Assembly (NCBI GenBank): GCA_004195045.1
Contig: SGBC01000004.1
Location: 62,001-126,000, forward strand
From: Candidatus Acididesulfobacter guangdongensis
GTDB taxonomy: Bacteria > SZUA-79 > Acidulodesulfobacterales > Acidulodesulfobacteraceae
DNA: 64,000 nt
Reading direction: 5' to 3'
Positions 36,744-46,970 of this stretch are shown here, one piece after another. The notes under the pieces are model-generated. The model was not told the origin of the DNA, did no database searches, and saw only the letters and a program-made list of their open reading frames with translations. Numbering within the stretch: position 1 is the first letter of the stretch; each line of letters starts with the position of its first letter. A program made the translations under genes and the position numbers.

Positions 36744-37403
36744 ATGAAAATTTCTTATAATAAATTATTCAACGAAATAAAGCGACTTAAAACTGCAAAT
36801 ACCGATGCTGCCGCTATTGCGGGTGTTTTTGCGGCTGCGTTGCTGATTTCAATGATAGTATTGCAACTTATTTATCTAAATAATGCAGAAGCAAATATTT
36901 ATATGAGGCGGGGAAAAAACGGAACCGTATATTTTTCTAACGTACCGGTTTCAAACGGCTATAAGGTTTTTATGCGCACAGCGTCTAAATATAAAAATAA
37001 GTCATATAAGATATTAAAATATAGAAAATTGATTCAAAAAGCTGCAAAGAGGTATGGTGTAAACAGCCGCCTCATCTCGGCAGTTGTGAGGGCGGAATCC
37101 GGATATAAAAAATCTGCTGTATCCGATAAAGGTGCTGAAGGACTTATGCAGCTTATGCCGGCAACTCAAAGAATGCTAAATGTGTCCAACCCTTTCAATC
37201 CGGCACAGAATATTTTTGCGGGAACAAAGTACTTAAAGAGCCTTCTTGTCAAATATAACGGAAATATGTCCTTGGCTCTTGCAGCGTACAATGCAGGCAA
37301 AAATGCGGTTAAGCAATACGGAGGAATACCGCCGTACTCACAGACGCAGAATTATGTCAAAGAGGTTGTGGATTATTATAACAGGTATAAAAAAAATAAG
37401 TAA
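36744..37403 (+). CDS. Soluble-type lytic transglycosylase (SLT domain), membrane-anchored
   Basis: 219 residues. A single N-terminal membrane span (about 25-45), a short DUF4124-like stretch (NIYMRRGKNGTVYFSNVPVS) and an SLT domain (about 92-210). The catalytic acid is Glu118 in VVRAESGY; GAEGLMQLMPAT and AYNAGKNAV complete the motif set. It cuts glycan strands of peptidoglycan from the periplasmic side. It ends just before pgsA. Confidence 0.9.
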   Translation: MKISYNKLFNEIKRLKTANTDAAAIAGVFAAALLISMIVLQLIYLNNAEANIYMRRGKNGTVYFSNVPVSNGYKVFMRTASKYKNKSYKILKYRKLIQKAAKRYGVNSRLISAVVRAESGYKKSAVSDKGAEGLMQLMPATQRMLNVSNPFNPAQNIFAGTKYLKSLLVKYNGNMSLALAAYNAGKNAVKQYGGIPPYSQTQNYVKEVVDYYNRYKKNK

Positions 37404-37417
37404 AATTGGGTAAAATA

Positions 37418-37975
37418 ATGAATAAAAATAATAATATTTATAATTTGCCCAACATTTTGACTATGGGCAGGATATTAATCGTGCCGATTATTTTTGTATT
37501 GCTGTTTTTCAATAATGAGATTTATGAATTATATGCCGCTTTGCTTTTTATTCTGGCTATGGGAACAGATTTTATAGATGGATATATTGCAAGGAAAAGA
37601 AATATTATTACGACTTTCGGTATTTTTCTCGACCCTATTGCAGATAAAATATTGGTTGTTACTATACTTATTATGCTTATACCTTTGCATAGAATTCCGG
37701 CATGGATGGTCGCCGTAATAATAATAAGGGAAATATTTGTTACAGGCTTAAGAGCAATTGCAGGCGAAAAGGGATTGGTCATACCTGCCGGCAAAATCGG
37801 CAAATGGAAAACGACCTTTCAAATGTTTGGCATCTTATTTTTGCTTGTATACTATTCACATTTTCATATCAATTTTGGAGTTGTAGGATACTGGTTAATT
37901 TTATTAAGCATATTATTATCTGTTTATTCCTTCTATAAATATTTTAAGAACGTATCGGGTGTTATTTTAACTTAA
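37418..37975 (+). CDS. pgsA: CDP-diacylglycerol-glycerol-3-phosphate 3-phosphatidyltransferase
   Basis: 185 residues from the ATG at 37418; a TTG four codons upstream is the alternative. The CDP-alcohol phosphotransferase motif DG-x2-AR-x8-G-x3-D-x3-D is complete (DGYIARKRNIITTFGIFLDP and on). Several membrane helices. It makes phosphatidylglycerol phosphate, the committed step to PG and cardiolipin, at the inner membrane. Confidence 0.93.
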   Translation: MNKNNNIYNLPNILTMGRILIVPIIFVLLFFNNEIYELYAALLFILAMGTDFIDGYIARKRNIITTFGIFLDPIADKILVVTILIMLIPLHRIPAWMVAVIIIREIFVTGLRAIAGEKGLVIPAGKIGKWKTTFQMFGILFLLVYYSHFHINFGVVGYWLILLSILLSVYSFYKYFKNVSGVILT

Positions 37976-38179
37976 AATTATTCACATGTAATAATGCAAT
38001 AATACGATTGATAATGAAAGTCATCATATGCAGGTTAGTTTTATATATTTGAGCTTTGTATAATTTTTATTTGTTAATTTTGTATGTTAAAATATAACAA
38101 AATATATTATAATATAATGACTATAAATCATAATGCCAATTTAATTAACTGAGATAACTGAAAATAATTATATAAAACC

Positions 38180-39505
38180 ATGAGTAAAGAAAATGTTTTT
38201 TTTTGGGGATGCACTATTCAGGCAAAATTTCCTTTTATGGAGAAAGCTACGCGTTTAGTATTAGATAAATTAGAAATTAAATATAAAGACATAGATTCTT
38301 TTACATGCTGTCCTGAAAAATCCTTAGTCAAAAATATAGATGAAACCTTATTTGATTTGACGGCTATCAGAAATATCGCTCTTGCAGAAAATGAAAATGT
38401 CAATATTTTATCTGTTTGCACAGGATGCTATTCCAATCTTAAACAGGCAAGAGCAAAAGTTATATCTGACCCCGATTATCAGAAAGATATTAATAAAAAA
38501 CTTGATAAAATAGGTTTAAATTTTTCAGGTTCGTCTTCCGTCTCCCATTTAATAGAGTATCTTCATGATGAGGTCGGCGTTAATAGAATTAAAGCTAATG
38601 TAAAATATCCCCTAAGAGGTTTGAAAATTGCAATTCATTACGGATGCCATCTTGTCAGACCTTCCCATGTTATCAATTTTGACAGTCCGTTCGATCCTGT
38701 AAAATACGATAATATTTTAAAAGCGCTTGGAGCGACTGTAGTAAATTACAATAATAAAATGATGTGCTGCGGTCAGTCTTTAGACAGAGTAGATGAACAC
38801 GACAAGGCTTTAGTTATGACAAGAATTAAAATGGACGCTATCAAAGAAGCATCGGTTGATGCCCTGACGACCGTATGCCCGTCTTGCTTTACTCAATTTG
38901 ATACGAATCAATTTATGCTTATAAAAGAGGGTTCAAAATACGATATTCCGGTTATAACATTGGAAGAACTCATGTGCCTTGCCTTTGGCATAGAAGGTAC
39001 CGAAGAACTTATTGCAATGCATAAAGTAAAAGCAAAAAAATTTATTGATAAATTTAATTTATCAAAGATATTTAAAGACTATTCGCTAATGTTCGATAAA
39101 GAGTCTTTGGTCAGGTGCTACAATTGCCAAGCTTGCAGAAATGATTGTCCTATGTCGCTGAATTTTGCGTCCTATGACCCTCCGCTAATAATTAAAATGA
39201 TATTAGACAATGATGTTGAACGCGCTATGTGTTCCAAGATTGTCTGGGAATGTTTAGAGTGCCATACGTGTTCCGAATTATGTCCGCAAAATTATAGCTG
39301 GGAAACCGTTCTGACTACTTTAAAAAATATTGCCATAAAAAATCAGGTAAATCCGCCTACGGTAAAAAAAGCGGAAGAATTATTTTTTAAAACGTTAAGA
39401 CTCGGCGATCCTCAAGAAGGAGCAAGAAAAAAATTAGGGCTTCCCCCTGTTAAAAAAAATATTGCCGAGGATTTTAAAAAAATTTTAGACGAAAACATTT
39501 TATAG
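38180..39505 (+). CDS. HdrB-HdrC fusion, heterodisulfide reductase-like
   Basis: 441 residues. The N-terminal two thirds is HdrB-like, with two CCG domains: FFWGCTIQAKFP, FTCCPEK, SVCTGCY in the first; HYGCHLVRPS, MMCCGQSLD, TVCPSCFTQFD in the second, ligands for noncubane [4Fe-4S] clusters. The C-terminal third is HdrC-like with two [4Fe-4S] sites, CYNCQACRNDCP and CLECHTCSELCP. The order is B then C, the reverse of many HdrCB fusions. No hdrA or flavoprotein is adjacent; the next genes are ferredoxin-type glutamate synthase. Electron partner and disulfide substrate are unknown. Confidence 0.85.
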   Translation: MSKENVFFWGCTIQAKFPFMEKATRLVLDKLEIKYKDIDSFTCCPEKSLVKNIDETLFDLTAIRNIALAENENVNILSVCTGCYSNLKQARAKVISDPDYQKDINKKLDKIGLNFSGSSSVSHLIEYLHDEVGVNRIKANVKYPLRGLKIAIHYGCHLVRPSHVINFDSPFDPVKYDNILKALGATVVNYNNKMMCCGQSLDRVDEHDKALVMTRIKMDAIKEASVDALTTVCPSCFTQFDTNQFMLIKEGSKYDIPVITLEELMCLAFGIEGTEELIAMHKVKAKKFIDKFNLSKIFKDYSLMFDKESLVRCYNCQACRNDCPMSLNFASYDPPLIIKMILDNDVERAMCSKIVWECLECHTCSELCPQNYSWETVLTTLKNIAIKNQVNPPTVKKAEELFFKTLRLGDPQEGARKKLGLPPVKKNIAEDFKKILDENIL

Positions 39506-39604
39506 ACATTGTATAAAACGCATATATATGCTAACATATGTATATAATTAAAATTAAATATAATTATTATATTTTATTCAAATAATTGTTTCGAGGATAA
39601 AAAA

Positions 39605-40768
39605 TTGCTTAGATTAAAAAATAATTTTTCAATAGAGCATGATACAGCAGGGTGCGGCTTATGCGGCATTATAAATATAAAAAAAATAAGAACTAACGGT
39701 GAAGATATTAAGAAAGCGATAGCTCTTGAACACGACAGAGGAAACGGTCTCGGCGGCGGATTTGCAGTTTACGGCTGCTATCCGGAATATTCAGAGCTTT
39801 ATGCTTTTCATGTTATGTACGATGACCTTGCCGCTAAGGAAACTGTCGAAGAGTATTTTAAAAATAATTTCATAATTGAAAAACAGGAACCCATTCCGAT
39901 TTTTAAGACTTCTAAAATCAATGACCATCCTATCCTTCACAGATATTTTATGAAACCTAAAAGCGACCGCGAAGATAGACTTTTCAGTGAACTGAAAGAT
40001 GATGATTTTGTAGTCAAAAGTGTTATGCTTATCAATTCTGATTACGACGGAGCTTATGTATTCTCAAGCGGAAAAAATATGGGAGCGTTCAAAGGCGTCG
40101 GATATCCTGAAGATATAGCCGATTTTTATATGCTTGATAATGTAGAAGGATATATGTGGACGGCTCATAACAGATTTCCTACCAATACTCCGGGGTGGTG
40201 GGGCGGAGCGCATCCATTTACGCTGCTGGATTGGTCAATTGTTCATAACGGCGAAATATCTTCTTACGGTATTAACAAAAGATATCTTGAAATGTTTAAA
40301 TACAATTTGGCTTTGAAAACCGATACGGAAGTTATAGCATATATTTTAGATTTGCTTATCAGAAAACATGGACTTCCAGTAGAGATGGCAATGAATGTTT
40401 TAGCCGCCCCTTTTTATCAGACAATTGACAAAATGGAGCCTGAACAAAAAGAACTGTATACTGCATTGAGACAGATATACGGCAGTGCGCTTCTTAACGG
40501 ACCTTTTGCCATAATATTCGGTTATCCTGACGGAATGGTCGCATTAAACGACAGAATAAAATTAAGACCGCTTGTTGCAGGAACTAAAGGTGATTTTACA
40601 TATATAGCTTCAGAGGAATCGTCGATCCGTGAAATTTGTTCTTCTCCTGATGTTGTATGGTCTCCTAAAGCAGGCGAACCTATTATAATAAAAACTGTAA
40701 AAACCAATGTAAAAACCGCTATAAATACTGAAAATATATCTCAAAAACAAAGGTTGATTATTTCATGA
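39605..40768 (+). CDS. Glutamate synthase, glutamine amidotransferase subunit (archaeal type)
   Basis: 387 residues, class II glutamine amidotransferase. The N-terminal AGCGLCGIINIKK contains the probable nucleophile (Cys17 or Cys20) after a short propeptide, and MWTAHNRFPTNTPGWWGGAHPF and VHNGEISSYG are class II substrate-site motifs. It hydrolyses glutamine and passes ammonia to the FMN subunit encoded next. The start is TTG with GAGG 8 nt upstream. It overlaps the next gene by 4 bp (ATGA). Confidence 0.88.
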   Translation: MLRLKNNFSIEHDTAGCGLCGIINIKKIRTNGEDIKKAIALEHDRGNGLGGGFAVYGCYPEYSELYAFHVMYDDLAAKETVEEYFKNNFIIEKQEPIPIFKTSKINDHPILHRYFMKPKSDREDRLFSELKDDDFVVKSVMLINSDYDGAYVFSSGKNMGAFKGVGYPEDIADFYMLDNVEGYMWTAHNRFPTNTPGWWGGAHPFTLLDWSIVHNGEISSYGINKRYLEMFKYNLALKTDTEVIAYILDLLIRKHGLPVEMAMNVLAAPFYQTIDKMEPEQKELYTALRQIYGSALLNGPFAIIFGYPDGMVALNDRIKLRPLVAGTKGDFTYIASEESSIREICSSPDVVWSPKAGEPIIIKTVKTNVKTAINTENISQKQRLIIS

Positions 40769-42285
40769 CAAAATCATCGTTTACAAATGTACAATCTGAA
40801 TATTTAGCTGTTATAGATCACGCAAAATGCATAAGATGCAAAAGATGTATTCAAAATTGCGGATGGGGAACATATAGTTTCGGCGGAGATAAAATTATAG
40901 CAGACCATTCCAAGTGTGTTGCATGCGGAAGGTGCTATACTTATTGTCCAGAGGGAGCTATATCGATACTGAAAAATCCGACCGTTATGCGTGAAAATGG
41001 AAATTGGCAGGACTATCATATTAAAAATATATGGAGACAATCTGAGTCTGGAGGAATTGCCATATCTGGAATGGGAACTCCATTAAAATACAAAAAGTAT
41101 TTTGACCATATTTTATTAGATGCCTGTCAAGTTACAAATCCTCCGATAGATCCGCTGCGCGAGCCTATGGAACTTAAAACTTTTTTAGGCAAAAAGCCTT
41201 CTAAGATAGAATTGGATTTTAACGAAAACGGTCAACCTGTTTTAAAAAATAAAATGCCTCCTCAAATAGAACTGGCAACCCCTTTTATATTTGCTCCCAT
41301 GTCTTACGGTTCTATATCTTTGAACGCTCAAAAAGCTATGGCGTTAGCTGCGAGAGCGTTAGGAATAGTTATGAATATTGGAGAAGGCGGACTACACGAC
41401 GAGCTGGTTCCTTTTGGTAAAAATATCATTGTTCAGGTTGCTTCAGGAAGATTTGGCGTTAATAGAGATTATTTAAACAGCGGTGTGGCTGTTGAAATAA
41501 AAATAGGTCAGGGTGCAAAACCGGGCATAGGCGGTCATCTGCCTGGGGAAAAGATAGGGGCGGATATATCAAGAACAAGAATGATACCTGCAGGCACAGA
41601 CGCAATATCCCCTGCCCCGCATCATGACATTTATTCTATAGAAGATTTAAGGCAGCTGATTTATGCTATAAAAGAGGCTATTAATTATGAAAAGCCTGTC
41701 TCGGTTAAAGTCGCTGCGGTTCATAATATTGCTGCTATCGTTAGCGGTGTCGTACGCGCCGGAGCAGATATAGTTTATATTGACGGATTTACCGGCGGAA
41801 CCGGAGCAGCACCGACAATAGTCAGAGATAATGTAGGCATACCTATAGAAATTGCTCTTGCTCAGGTAGACCAGAGATTACGGGAAGAAGGAATAAGAAA
41901 TGAGGCTTCTTTGATAGCGGCGGGAAGTATCAGGTCAAGCGCGGATGCCGTAAAAGCCATAGCACTGGGCGCGGATGCCGTTGCAATAGGAACCGCTGCC
42001 CTTATTACAATGGGATGCCATGTTTGCGGGAAATGTCATACAGGGAACTGCAGCTGGGGGATAACAACTCAAAGACCGGAATTAACAAGAAGGCTTGACC
42101 CTGAAGAATATGGAGAAAAACTTTATAATTTGATAAATGCATGGAGCCATGAAATGAAAGAAGTTCTTGGAGCTATGGGTGTAAATTCCATTGAAAGTTT
42201 AAGAGGTTCTAAAGAGAGACTTAGAGGAATTGAATTGACTGATTCAGAACTAAAAGCCCTGGGCATTAAACATGCAGGTATGTGA
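40765..42285 (+). CDS. gltB: Glutamate synthase, FMN-binding central subunit with ferredoxin domain
   Basis: 506 residues. Two [4Fe-4S] ferredoxin motifs at the N-terminus (CIRCKRCIQNC and CVACGRCYTYCP), then the FMN-binding TIM barrel (GEGGLHDELVPFGKN, GQGAKPGIGGHLPGEK, SPAPHHDIYS, DGFTGGTGAAP) and the Cys cluster CHVCGKCHTGNC near the C-terminus for [3Fe-4S]. It forms glutamate from 2-oxoglutarate and ammonia. The ferredoxin domain suggests electrons come from ferredoxin or HdrBC rather than NADPH; no gltD is nearby. Confidence 0.93.
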   Translation: MTKSSFTNVQSEYLAVIDHAKCIRCKRCIQNCGWGTYSFGGDKIIADHSKCVACGRCYTYCPEGAISILKNPTVMRENGNWQDYHIKNIWRQSESGGIAISGMGTPLKYKKYFDHILLDACQVTNPPIDPLREPMELKTFLGKKPSKIELDFNENGQPVLKNKMPPQIELATPFIFAPMSYGSISLNAQKAMALAARALGIVMNIGEGGLHDELVPFGKNIIVQVASGRFGVNRDYLNSGVAVEIKIGQGAKPGIGGHLPGEKIGADISRTRMIPAGTDAISPAPHHDIYSIEDLRQLIYAIKEAINYEKPVSVKVAAVHNIAAIVSGVVRAGADIVYIDGFTGGTGAAPTIVRDNVGIPIEIALAQVDQRLREEGIRNEASLIAAGSIRSSADAVKAIALGADAVAIGTAALITMGCHVCGKCHTGNCSWGITTQRPELTRRLDPEEYGEKLYNLINAWSHEMKEVLGAMGVNSIESLRGSKERLRGIELTDSELKALGIKHAGM

Positions 42286-42336
42286 AAAAACTATAATTGT
42301 ATAATATTTAACATTTTTGAATAATTCGGTGATTAG

Positions 42337-43128
42337 ATGACTACGGACGGCAATACAAAAACAGGCAGTGTGATTGCGGGCGGTACTATTGTAATAGACG
42401 CGAAAGATATGCATTACAAAGAATTAAATAAAATCATCAGAGAAAGTATTTTATCCGGGGTTAAGAATGTTTTTCTTGAAAATATAAATGGTCAGTACTA
42501 TATAGGAGACGGTATTAAAGGAGACGATATTACCATTACGGTTAATGGAGTTCCGGGAAATGATCTAGGCGTATTTATGGATGGACCTTCAATTATTGTC
42601 AATAATAATGTTCAGGATAATATCGGCAACACTATGAACGCGGGCAAAATAACGGTAAACGGAGATGCGGGAGATGTGATAGGATATGGTATGAGAGGCG
42701 GAAGGATTTATATCAGGGGCAATGCCGGCTATCGTATAGGTATTCATATGAAAGGCTATAATGAACAAATTCCGGTTATAATTATAGGCGGAAAAGTAGG
42801 CAGTTTTTTTGGCGAATATATGGCAGGCGGGGTAATGGTTCTTTTAGGGCTTGATAATTCTGAAGAGTCTGTTGGAGAATATTTTGGAGTCGGCATGCAC
42901 GGAGGCGCCATTTATCTGAAACAAAAAATAGATTTTTCAAAATACTCAAAAGAAGTGGAATTTTTAGAAGCAAATGACAGTGATATGTCCTTTTTAAAAA
43001 AATATTTATTAGAATATGCTAAAGATTTTAATTTGCAGCTTGAAGATTTAATCAGAGGTCCTTTTTATAAAATAGTTCCGTCAAGCGCTAGACCGTATGC
43101 TCATTTATATACTTCTGCGGCTTTTTAA
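42337..43128 (+). CDS. Glutamate synthase GXGXG-motif subunit
   Basis: 263 residues of right-handed beta-helix repeats of the GXGXG type (GYGMRGGRIYIRGNAG, GEYMAGGVMVLLG, GVGMHGGAIYLK). In full-length GltB this is the C-terminal structural domain; in archaea and some anaerobes it is a separate subunit, as here. Third gene of the cassette, 51 bp after gltB. Confidence 0.9.
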   Translation: MTTDGNTKTGSVIAGGTIVIDAKDMHYKELNKIIRESILSGVKNVFLENINGQYYIGDGIKGDDITITVNGVPGNDLGVFMDGPSIIVNNNVQDNIGNTMNAGKITVNGDAGDVIGYGMRGGRIYIRGNAGYRIGIHMKGYNEQIPVIIIGGKVGSFFGEYMAGGVMVLLGLDNSEESVGEYFGVGMHGGAIYLKQKIDFSKYSKEVEFLEANDSDMSFLKKYLLEYAKDFNLQLEDLIRGPFYKIVPSSARPYAHLYTSAAF

Positions 43129-43279
43129 TATTGTTGGTTAATAATTTTGTTTTAAATTATAACTTTATATGATAACATCTACATATAGCAGTGATGAAGA
43201 CTAAGAAAGTTGATTTTATAATTTAATTCGGCTAAGAAAAAAAATAAATTAAAAATAACGCAAATTTAAAATATTGTAT

Positions 43280-43537
43280 ATGAATAATTTATTTACAGGA
43301 TTGCAAAAAATGGATATTAAAAATTTAAATTTAATTGAAGAAAAAATTGTCCTTTTAAAAGATGCATTTGAAAAAATAAAAAATGAACGCGATAGATTAT
43401 TAACGGAGGTAAAAATCAAAGATGAGGAAATTAATCAGCTAAATAATAAAATAAATGAAATTGAGACAGACAATGATATAGCTATAAAAAAAATTGATGA
43501 TATTATATACAATTTGGAAAATATTAATTTAAACTAG
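43280..43537 (+). CDS. Small coiled-coil protein, ZapB-like
   Basis: 85 residues from the ATG at 43280 (TTG two codons upstream). Almost entirely coiled coil of Leu/Ile/Lys/Glu heptads (NLIEEKIVLLKDAFEKIKNE and on). It lies 25 bp before zapA, the standard place for a ZapB/TIGR02449-type cell-division protein. The assignment rests on size, composition and context. Confidence 0.6.
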   Translation: MNNLFTGLQKMDIKNLNLIEEKIVLLKDAFEKIKNERDRLLTEVKIKDEEINQLNNKINEIETDNDIAIKKIDDIIYNLENINLN

Positions 43538-43562
43538 TTTTATAGTTTTTTATAAATAACAT

Positions 43563-43847
43563 ATGAACGATGCTGTTGAACTCAAAATACTAAATCAAAA
43601 ATATTTAATAAATAGCGATAAACCTAAGAAATATTTAGAAGAGCTTGCTGCGTATGTAAATAATAAAGCAGATGAGGTTTCTAAAAAGACTAAATCTGTC
43701 GATTCTTTAAATATCGCTGTTTTGACGGCTCTCAATATCGCCGACGATTATCTCTCTACACAATTGGAAACTAACACAGAAAGTACAAGAGTGTTAGAAA
43801 AAGTAAACAATATTTATAAATATATTGCAAACTCGTCTAACGGCTAA
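43563..43847 (+). CDS. zapA: Cell division protein ZapA
   Basis: 94 residues. VELKILNQKYLINSDKPKKYLEELAAYVNNKADE is the ZapA N-terminal fold, followed by a helical region with VLTALNIADDYL. ZapA bundles FtsZ filaments at midcell. In many proteobacteria zapA is followed by 6S RNA and fau; that order is kept here. Confidence 0.88.
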   Translation: MNDAVELKILNQKYLINSDKPKKYLEELAAYVNNKADEVSKKTKSVDSLNIAVLTALNIADDYLSTQLETNTESTRVLEKVNNIYKYIANSSNG

Positions 43848-44043
43848 ATTATTAAAATACGGTAAAGTAAAATTTAAATCAAAAAAATATATAGTAAAGT
43901 TTTATAGTATTTGAAATAATTTATTTAATATATATTATATACGTTAAATGTTTCGACAGTTTTGAATAGCAGTGTGAATAAGGCGGCTTTGCAGCTTGCT
44001 TTAACTAGTTTATCTTAATAAATATATATACATATGTTATTTT

Positions 44044-44226
44044 AACCCTGCGGTGTTCGATTAGATTATTAAAATTGACCCAACAGTTGGATAGAATGGG
44101 ATCGTCCCTAATTCTCTCGATAGAAGCAAATTTAATTATTTGATTCTTAACGATGATTATTATATGATTACCACCTTATTTAAATAGGTCCAATTTTATC
44201 GTCTGTTCGGCACATGCGGGGGATTT
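44044..44226 (+). ncRNA. ssrS: Probable 6S RNA
   Basis: Lies between zapA and fau, the conserved place for 6S RNA. The 5' end CCCTGCGGTGTTCG and the 3' end GGCACATGCGGGGG can pair and match the terminal stem of 6S RNA as remembered. An inner closing stem pairs AAAATTGACC (44081-44090) with GGTCCAATTTT (44188-44198, one bulge), leaving an open central region as in 6S RNA, which mimics an open promoter to hold sigma-70 RNA polymerase. Ends are approximate. Confidence 0.65.
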
Positions 44227-44390
44227 TGTTAAGTCCTTTTATACGCATTATCCTTTTTTCTGTTATTCCTTTACAAAAATCATCAATTGAAATTTAGAAA
44301 GACGCCGTTTTGCTGCCTTAAGGTTTTCTGTATTTGACAGATTTTTACGCTGTATAGTTCTGTTTAATTTCTATCATGTGCGCTTTAAGT

Positions 44391-44420
44391 ATAATTATAA
44401 TTATAATTATAATTATAATT
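44391..44420. repeat. (ATAATT)5 tandem repeat
   Basis: Five perfect copies of ATAATT, 100-130 bp before fau. The surrounding region 44227-44529 shows nothing else. Confidence 0.95.
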
Positions 44421-44529
44421 AAATAAATAATTAGAAAATTGATTTTAAGATAAATAAAATTTAAAACGCCTAAATAAAATAATTCGTATTAATTTAGTTA
44501 AAATTATATTTGATATATTTTCATTCATT

Positions 44530-45108
44530 ATGTATTCTAAAATTGCCGTAAGGAAGGAGATGTTAAATAAAAGATTGAACTTAAAGAATGAAGAAATTAT
44601 CTATTGCAGCAATATAGTTTCTGATTATATTCAATCTTTTATAAAGCAAAGGGCTGTTAAATCAGTTGCTTTTTATATGAGCATAAAAAATGAAGTGAAA
44701 ATCGAATTTGCCGTTGATAAAGCCAAATATGAAAATATAAAGATAAATTTACCGTATTGTAAAAAAGATTCCGATATTTGTTTTTATAAATTTAAAGATA
44801 CGGAGACCCTTGTTAAAGATAATTACGGAATATTGTCCCCAAGATGCAATAAAGAAACTGATATTAACAGTATCGATGCTTTTTTTGTCCCAGGTCTCGC
44901 ATTTGACAGGACAGGCAACAGAATAGGCTATGGAAAAGGATGTTACGATAAAGTTTTGGCTGATTCTAAAAAAAATTCTATTTTTGTAGGCGTATGCTAC
45001 AATTTTCAAATTTATAATAAAAATGAAATTGAAATTACACAAAATGATATTAAAATGCATTATTTGATATGCGAAAAAGGGGTTATTAATTGTTCCGACA
45101 ATATTTAA
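44530..45108 (+). CDS. fau: 5-formyltetrahydrofolate cyclo-ligase
   Basis: 192 residues. IAVRKEMLNKRLNL is the N-terminal basic motif, and FFVPGLAFDRTGNRIGYGKGCYDKVL the ATP/folate-binding signature. It converts 5-formyl-THF to methenyl-THF. Follows the likely 6S RNA. Confidence 0.92.
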   Translation: MYSKIAVRKEMLNKRLNLKNEEIIYCSNIVSDYIQSFIKQRAVKSVAFYMSIKNEVKIEFAVDKAKYENIKINLPYCKKDSDICFYKFKDTETLVKDNYGILSPRCNKETDINSIDAFFVPGLAFDRTGNRIGYGKGCYDKVLADSKKNSIFVGVCYNFQIYNKNEIEITQNDIKMHYLICEKGVINCSDNI

Positions 45109-45225
45109 GGATGTAAAAAATATTATAAAAGTATTATTATTATTATTATGTTTAATTATGTAAATTATTTAATTTTTTAAACTAGATTGCTACTTTCAAT
45201 GAAATAATAAGGAGAAAATAATATA

Positions 45226-46779
45226 ATGGCAGAAGTTATTATAATTATAATTAGTTCGATAATTTTTTTTATAGGCGGATTTTTTGTAAATAAAACAATT
45301 GAAAATATTTCGTTAAAAAAAGGTCAGCTCAGAGCGAAAGATATTATTATTGATGCAGAAAAAAAAGCAGAAGAAATAAAAAAGGATGCTTTATTAAATA
45401 CTAAAGCCGAAATTATAAAATTAAAAGAAGCCGCAGATGAAGATATTAAACAAAAAAATCAAGAATTAATAAGGTTAGAAAAAAGAATTGCCGCAAAAGA
45501 AGACAATTTGGATAAGAGAATCGATATTATTGAAAAAAAAGAGATAGATATTTTACGAAGAGAAAAAGTTTTAATACAAACAGAAAAATCTATTTCTGAC
45601 AAAGAAAAGAAGATTGAATCCGTTTTTCATGAAAAAACTTTGGAACTTGAAAGAATATCAGGTTTGACGGCGACTGAGGCTAAAAATGAATTAATTAATT
45701 CAATTATTGAGGAAGCAAAGCATGAAGCTGCTAAATCAGTTAGAAAAATAGAAGATGAAACTAAAGAAATCAGTGATAAAAAAGCTAAAGAAATTATAGC
45801 GACGGCAATTCAAAGATATGCGGGAGATTATGTTGTTGAAAAGACTATATCTTCCGTTCCGCTTCCGAGCGATGATATTAAAGGAAGAATAATAGGCAGG
45901 GAAGGTCGCAATATCAGAGCGCTAGAAGCGGCAACAGGTGTTGATTTTATAATAGACGAAACACCGGAAGCTGTTGTTCTTTCATCATTTAATCCGGTAA
46001 AAAGGGAAATTGCAAGATTGTCGCTCGAAAAATTAATAGCCGACGGAAGAATACATCCTGCAAGAATTGAAGAAGTTGTTGCGAAGGTTGAAGAAGAACT
46101 TAATATGGCTATGAAAGAAGCCGGGGAGCAGGCTACATTTGATGTAGGAGTTCATGGTATTCATCCTGAAATATTAAAATTGCTTGGCAGGTTAAAATAC
46201 AGAACAAGTTATTCTCAGAACGTCTATAATCATTCTATTGAAGTAGCTTTTTTATGCGGAATAATGGCTTCCGAGCTTGGAGTAAATGTTAAACAGGCAA
46301 AAAGAGCAGGATTACTGCACGATATAGGAAAAGCTGTTGACCATGAGGTAGAGGGCTCTCATGCAATAATAGGCGCTGAAATTGCAAAAAAATACGGAGA
46401 ATCCCCAAAGGTTGTTCATGCAATAGCAGCTCATCATTACGATGAAGAGCCAAACAGTGTTATAGCAATTTTAGTTTCTGCCGCCGATGCATTAAGCGCT
46501 GCGAGACCAGGCGTCAGAAAAGAAATGTTTGAAACATACGTCAAAAGACTCGAAAATTTAGAAGCTATTTCAAACTCTTTTGAAGGTGTTGCAAAAAGCT
46601 ACGTTATTCAGGCTGGCAGAGAAGTCAGAGTTATCGTTCAAAGCCAGAATGTTTCCGATGACGATTCAGTCATGCTTGCTAAAGATATAGCTAAAAAAAT
46701 AGAGTCAAATCTGCAATATCCCGGACAGATAAAAGTATCGGTTATAAGAGAGACAAGGGCAACGGAATTTGCCAAATAA
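45226..46779 (+). CDS. rny: Ribonuclease Y
   Basis: 517 residues. N-terminal membrane anchor (about 1-22), a long coiled coil (about 30-190), a KH domain ([25 protein letters not shown]) and an HD domain ([10 protein letters not shown] ... [12 protein letters not shown]). Endoribonuclease that starts mRNA decay at the membrane. GGAG lies before the ATG. It is followed by a ymdB homologue, a pairing common in many bacteria. Confidence 0.96.
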   Translation: MAEVIIIIISSIIFFIGGFFVNKTIENISLKKGQLRAKDIIIDAEKKAEEIKKDALLNTKAEIIKLKEAADEDIKQKNQELIRLEKRIAAKEDNLDKRIDIIEKKEIDILRREKVLIQTEKSISDKEKKIESVFHEKTLELERISGLTATEAKNELINSIIEEAKHEAAKSVRKIEDETKEISDKKAKEIIATAIQRYAGDYVVEKTISSVPLPSDDIKGRIIGREGRNIRALEAATGVDFIIDETPEAVVLSSFNPVKREIARLSLEKLIADGRIHPARIEEVVAKVEEELNMAMKEAGEQATFDVGVHGIHPEILKLLGRLKYRTSYSQNVYNHSIEVAFLCGIMASELGVNVKQAKRAGLLHDIGKAVDHEVEGSHAIIGAEIAKKYGESPKVVHAIAAHHYDEEPNSVIAILVSAADALSAARPGVRKEMFETYVKRLENLEAISNSFEGVAKSYVIQAGREVRVIVQSQNVSDDDSVMLAKDIAKKIESNLQYPGQIKVSVIRETRATEFAK

Positions 46780-46829
46780 CTATCGATAATTCAAATAACT
46801 ATTGATAATTATTGATAAAAAAGTTTCCT
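46780..46829. repeat. Short direct repeats after rny
   Basis: AACTATCGATAATT, AACTATTGATAATT and TATTGATAA follow one another directly after the rny stop. Confidence 0.6.
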
Positions 46830-46970
46830 GTTAAACTTTATTTTTGTTATTTATATTGTCACTGGCAGCGCAACGATAATTTCCTTTATAATTATATTAT
46901 ATTATATGTTGTATGATATATATAAATAATTTACTTTATATATTATATATTTACTTACTTTATATTTTAA

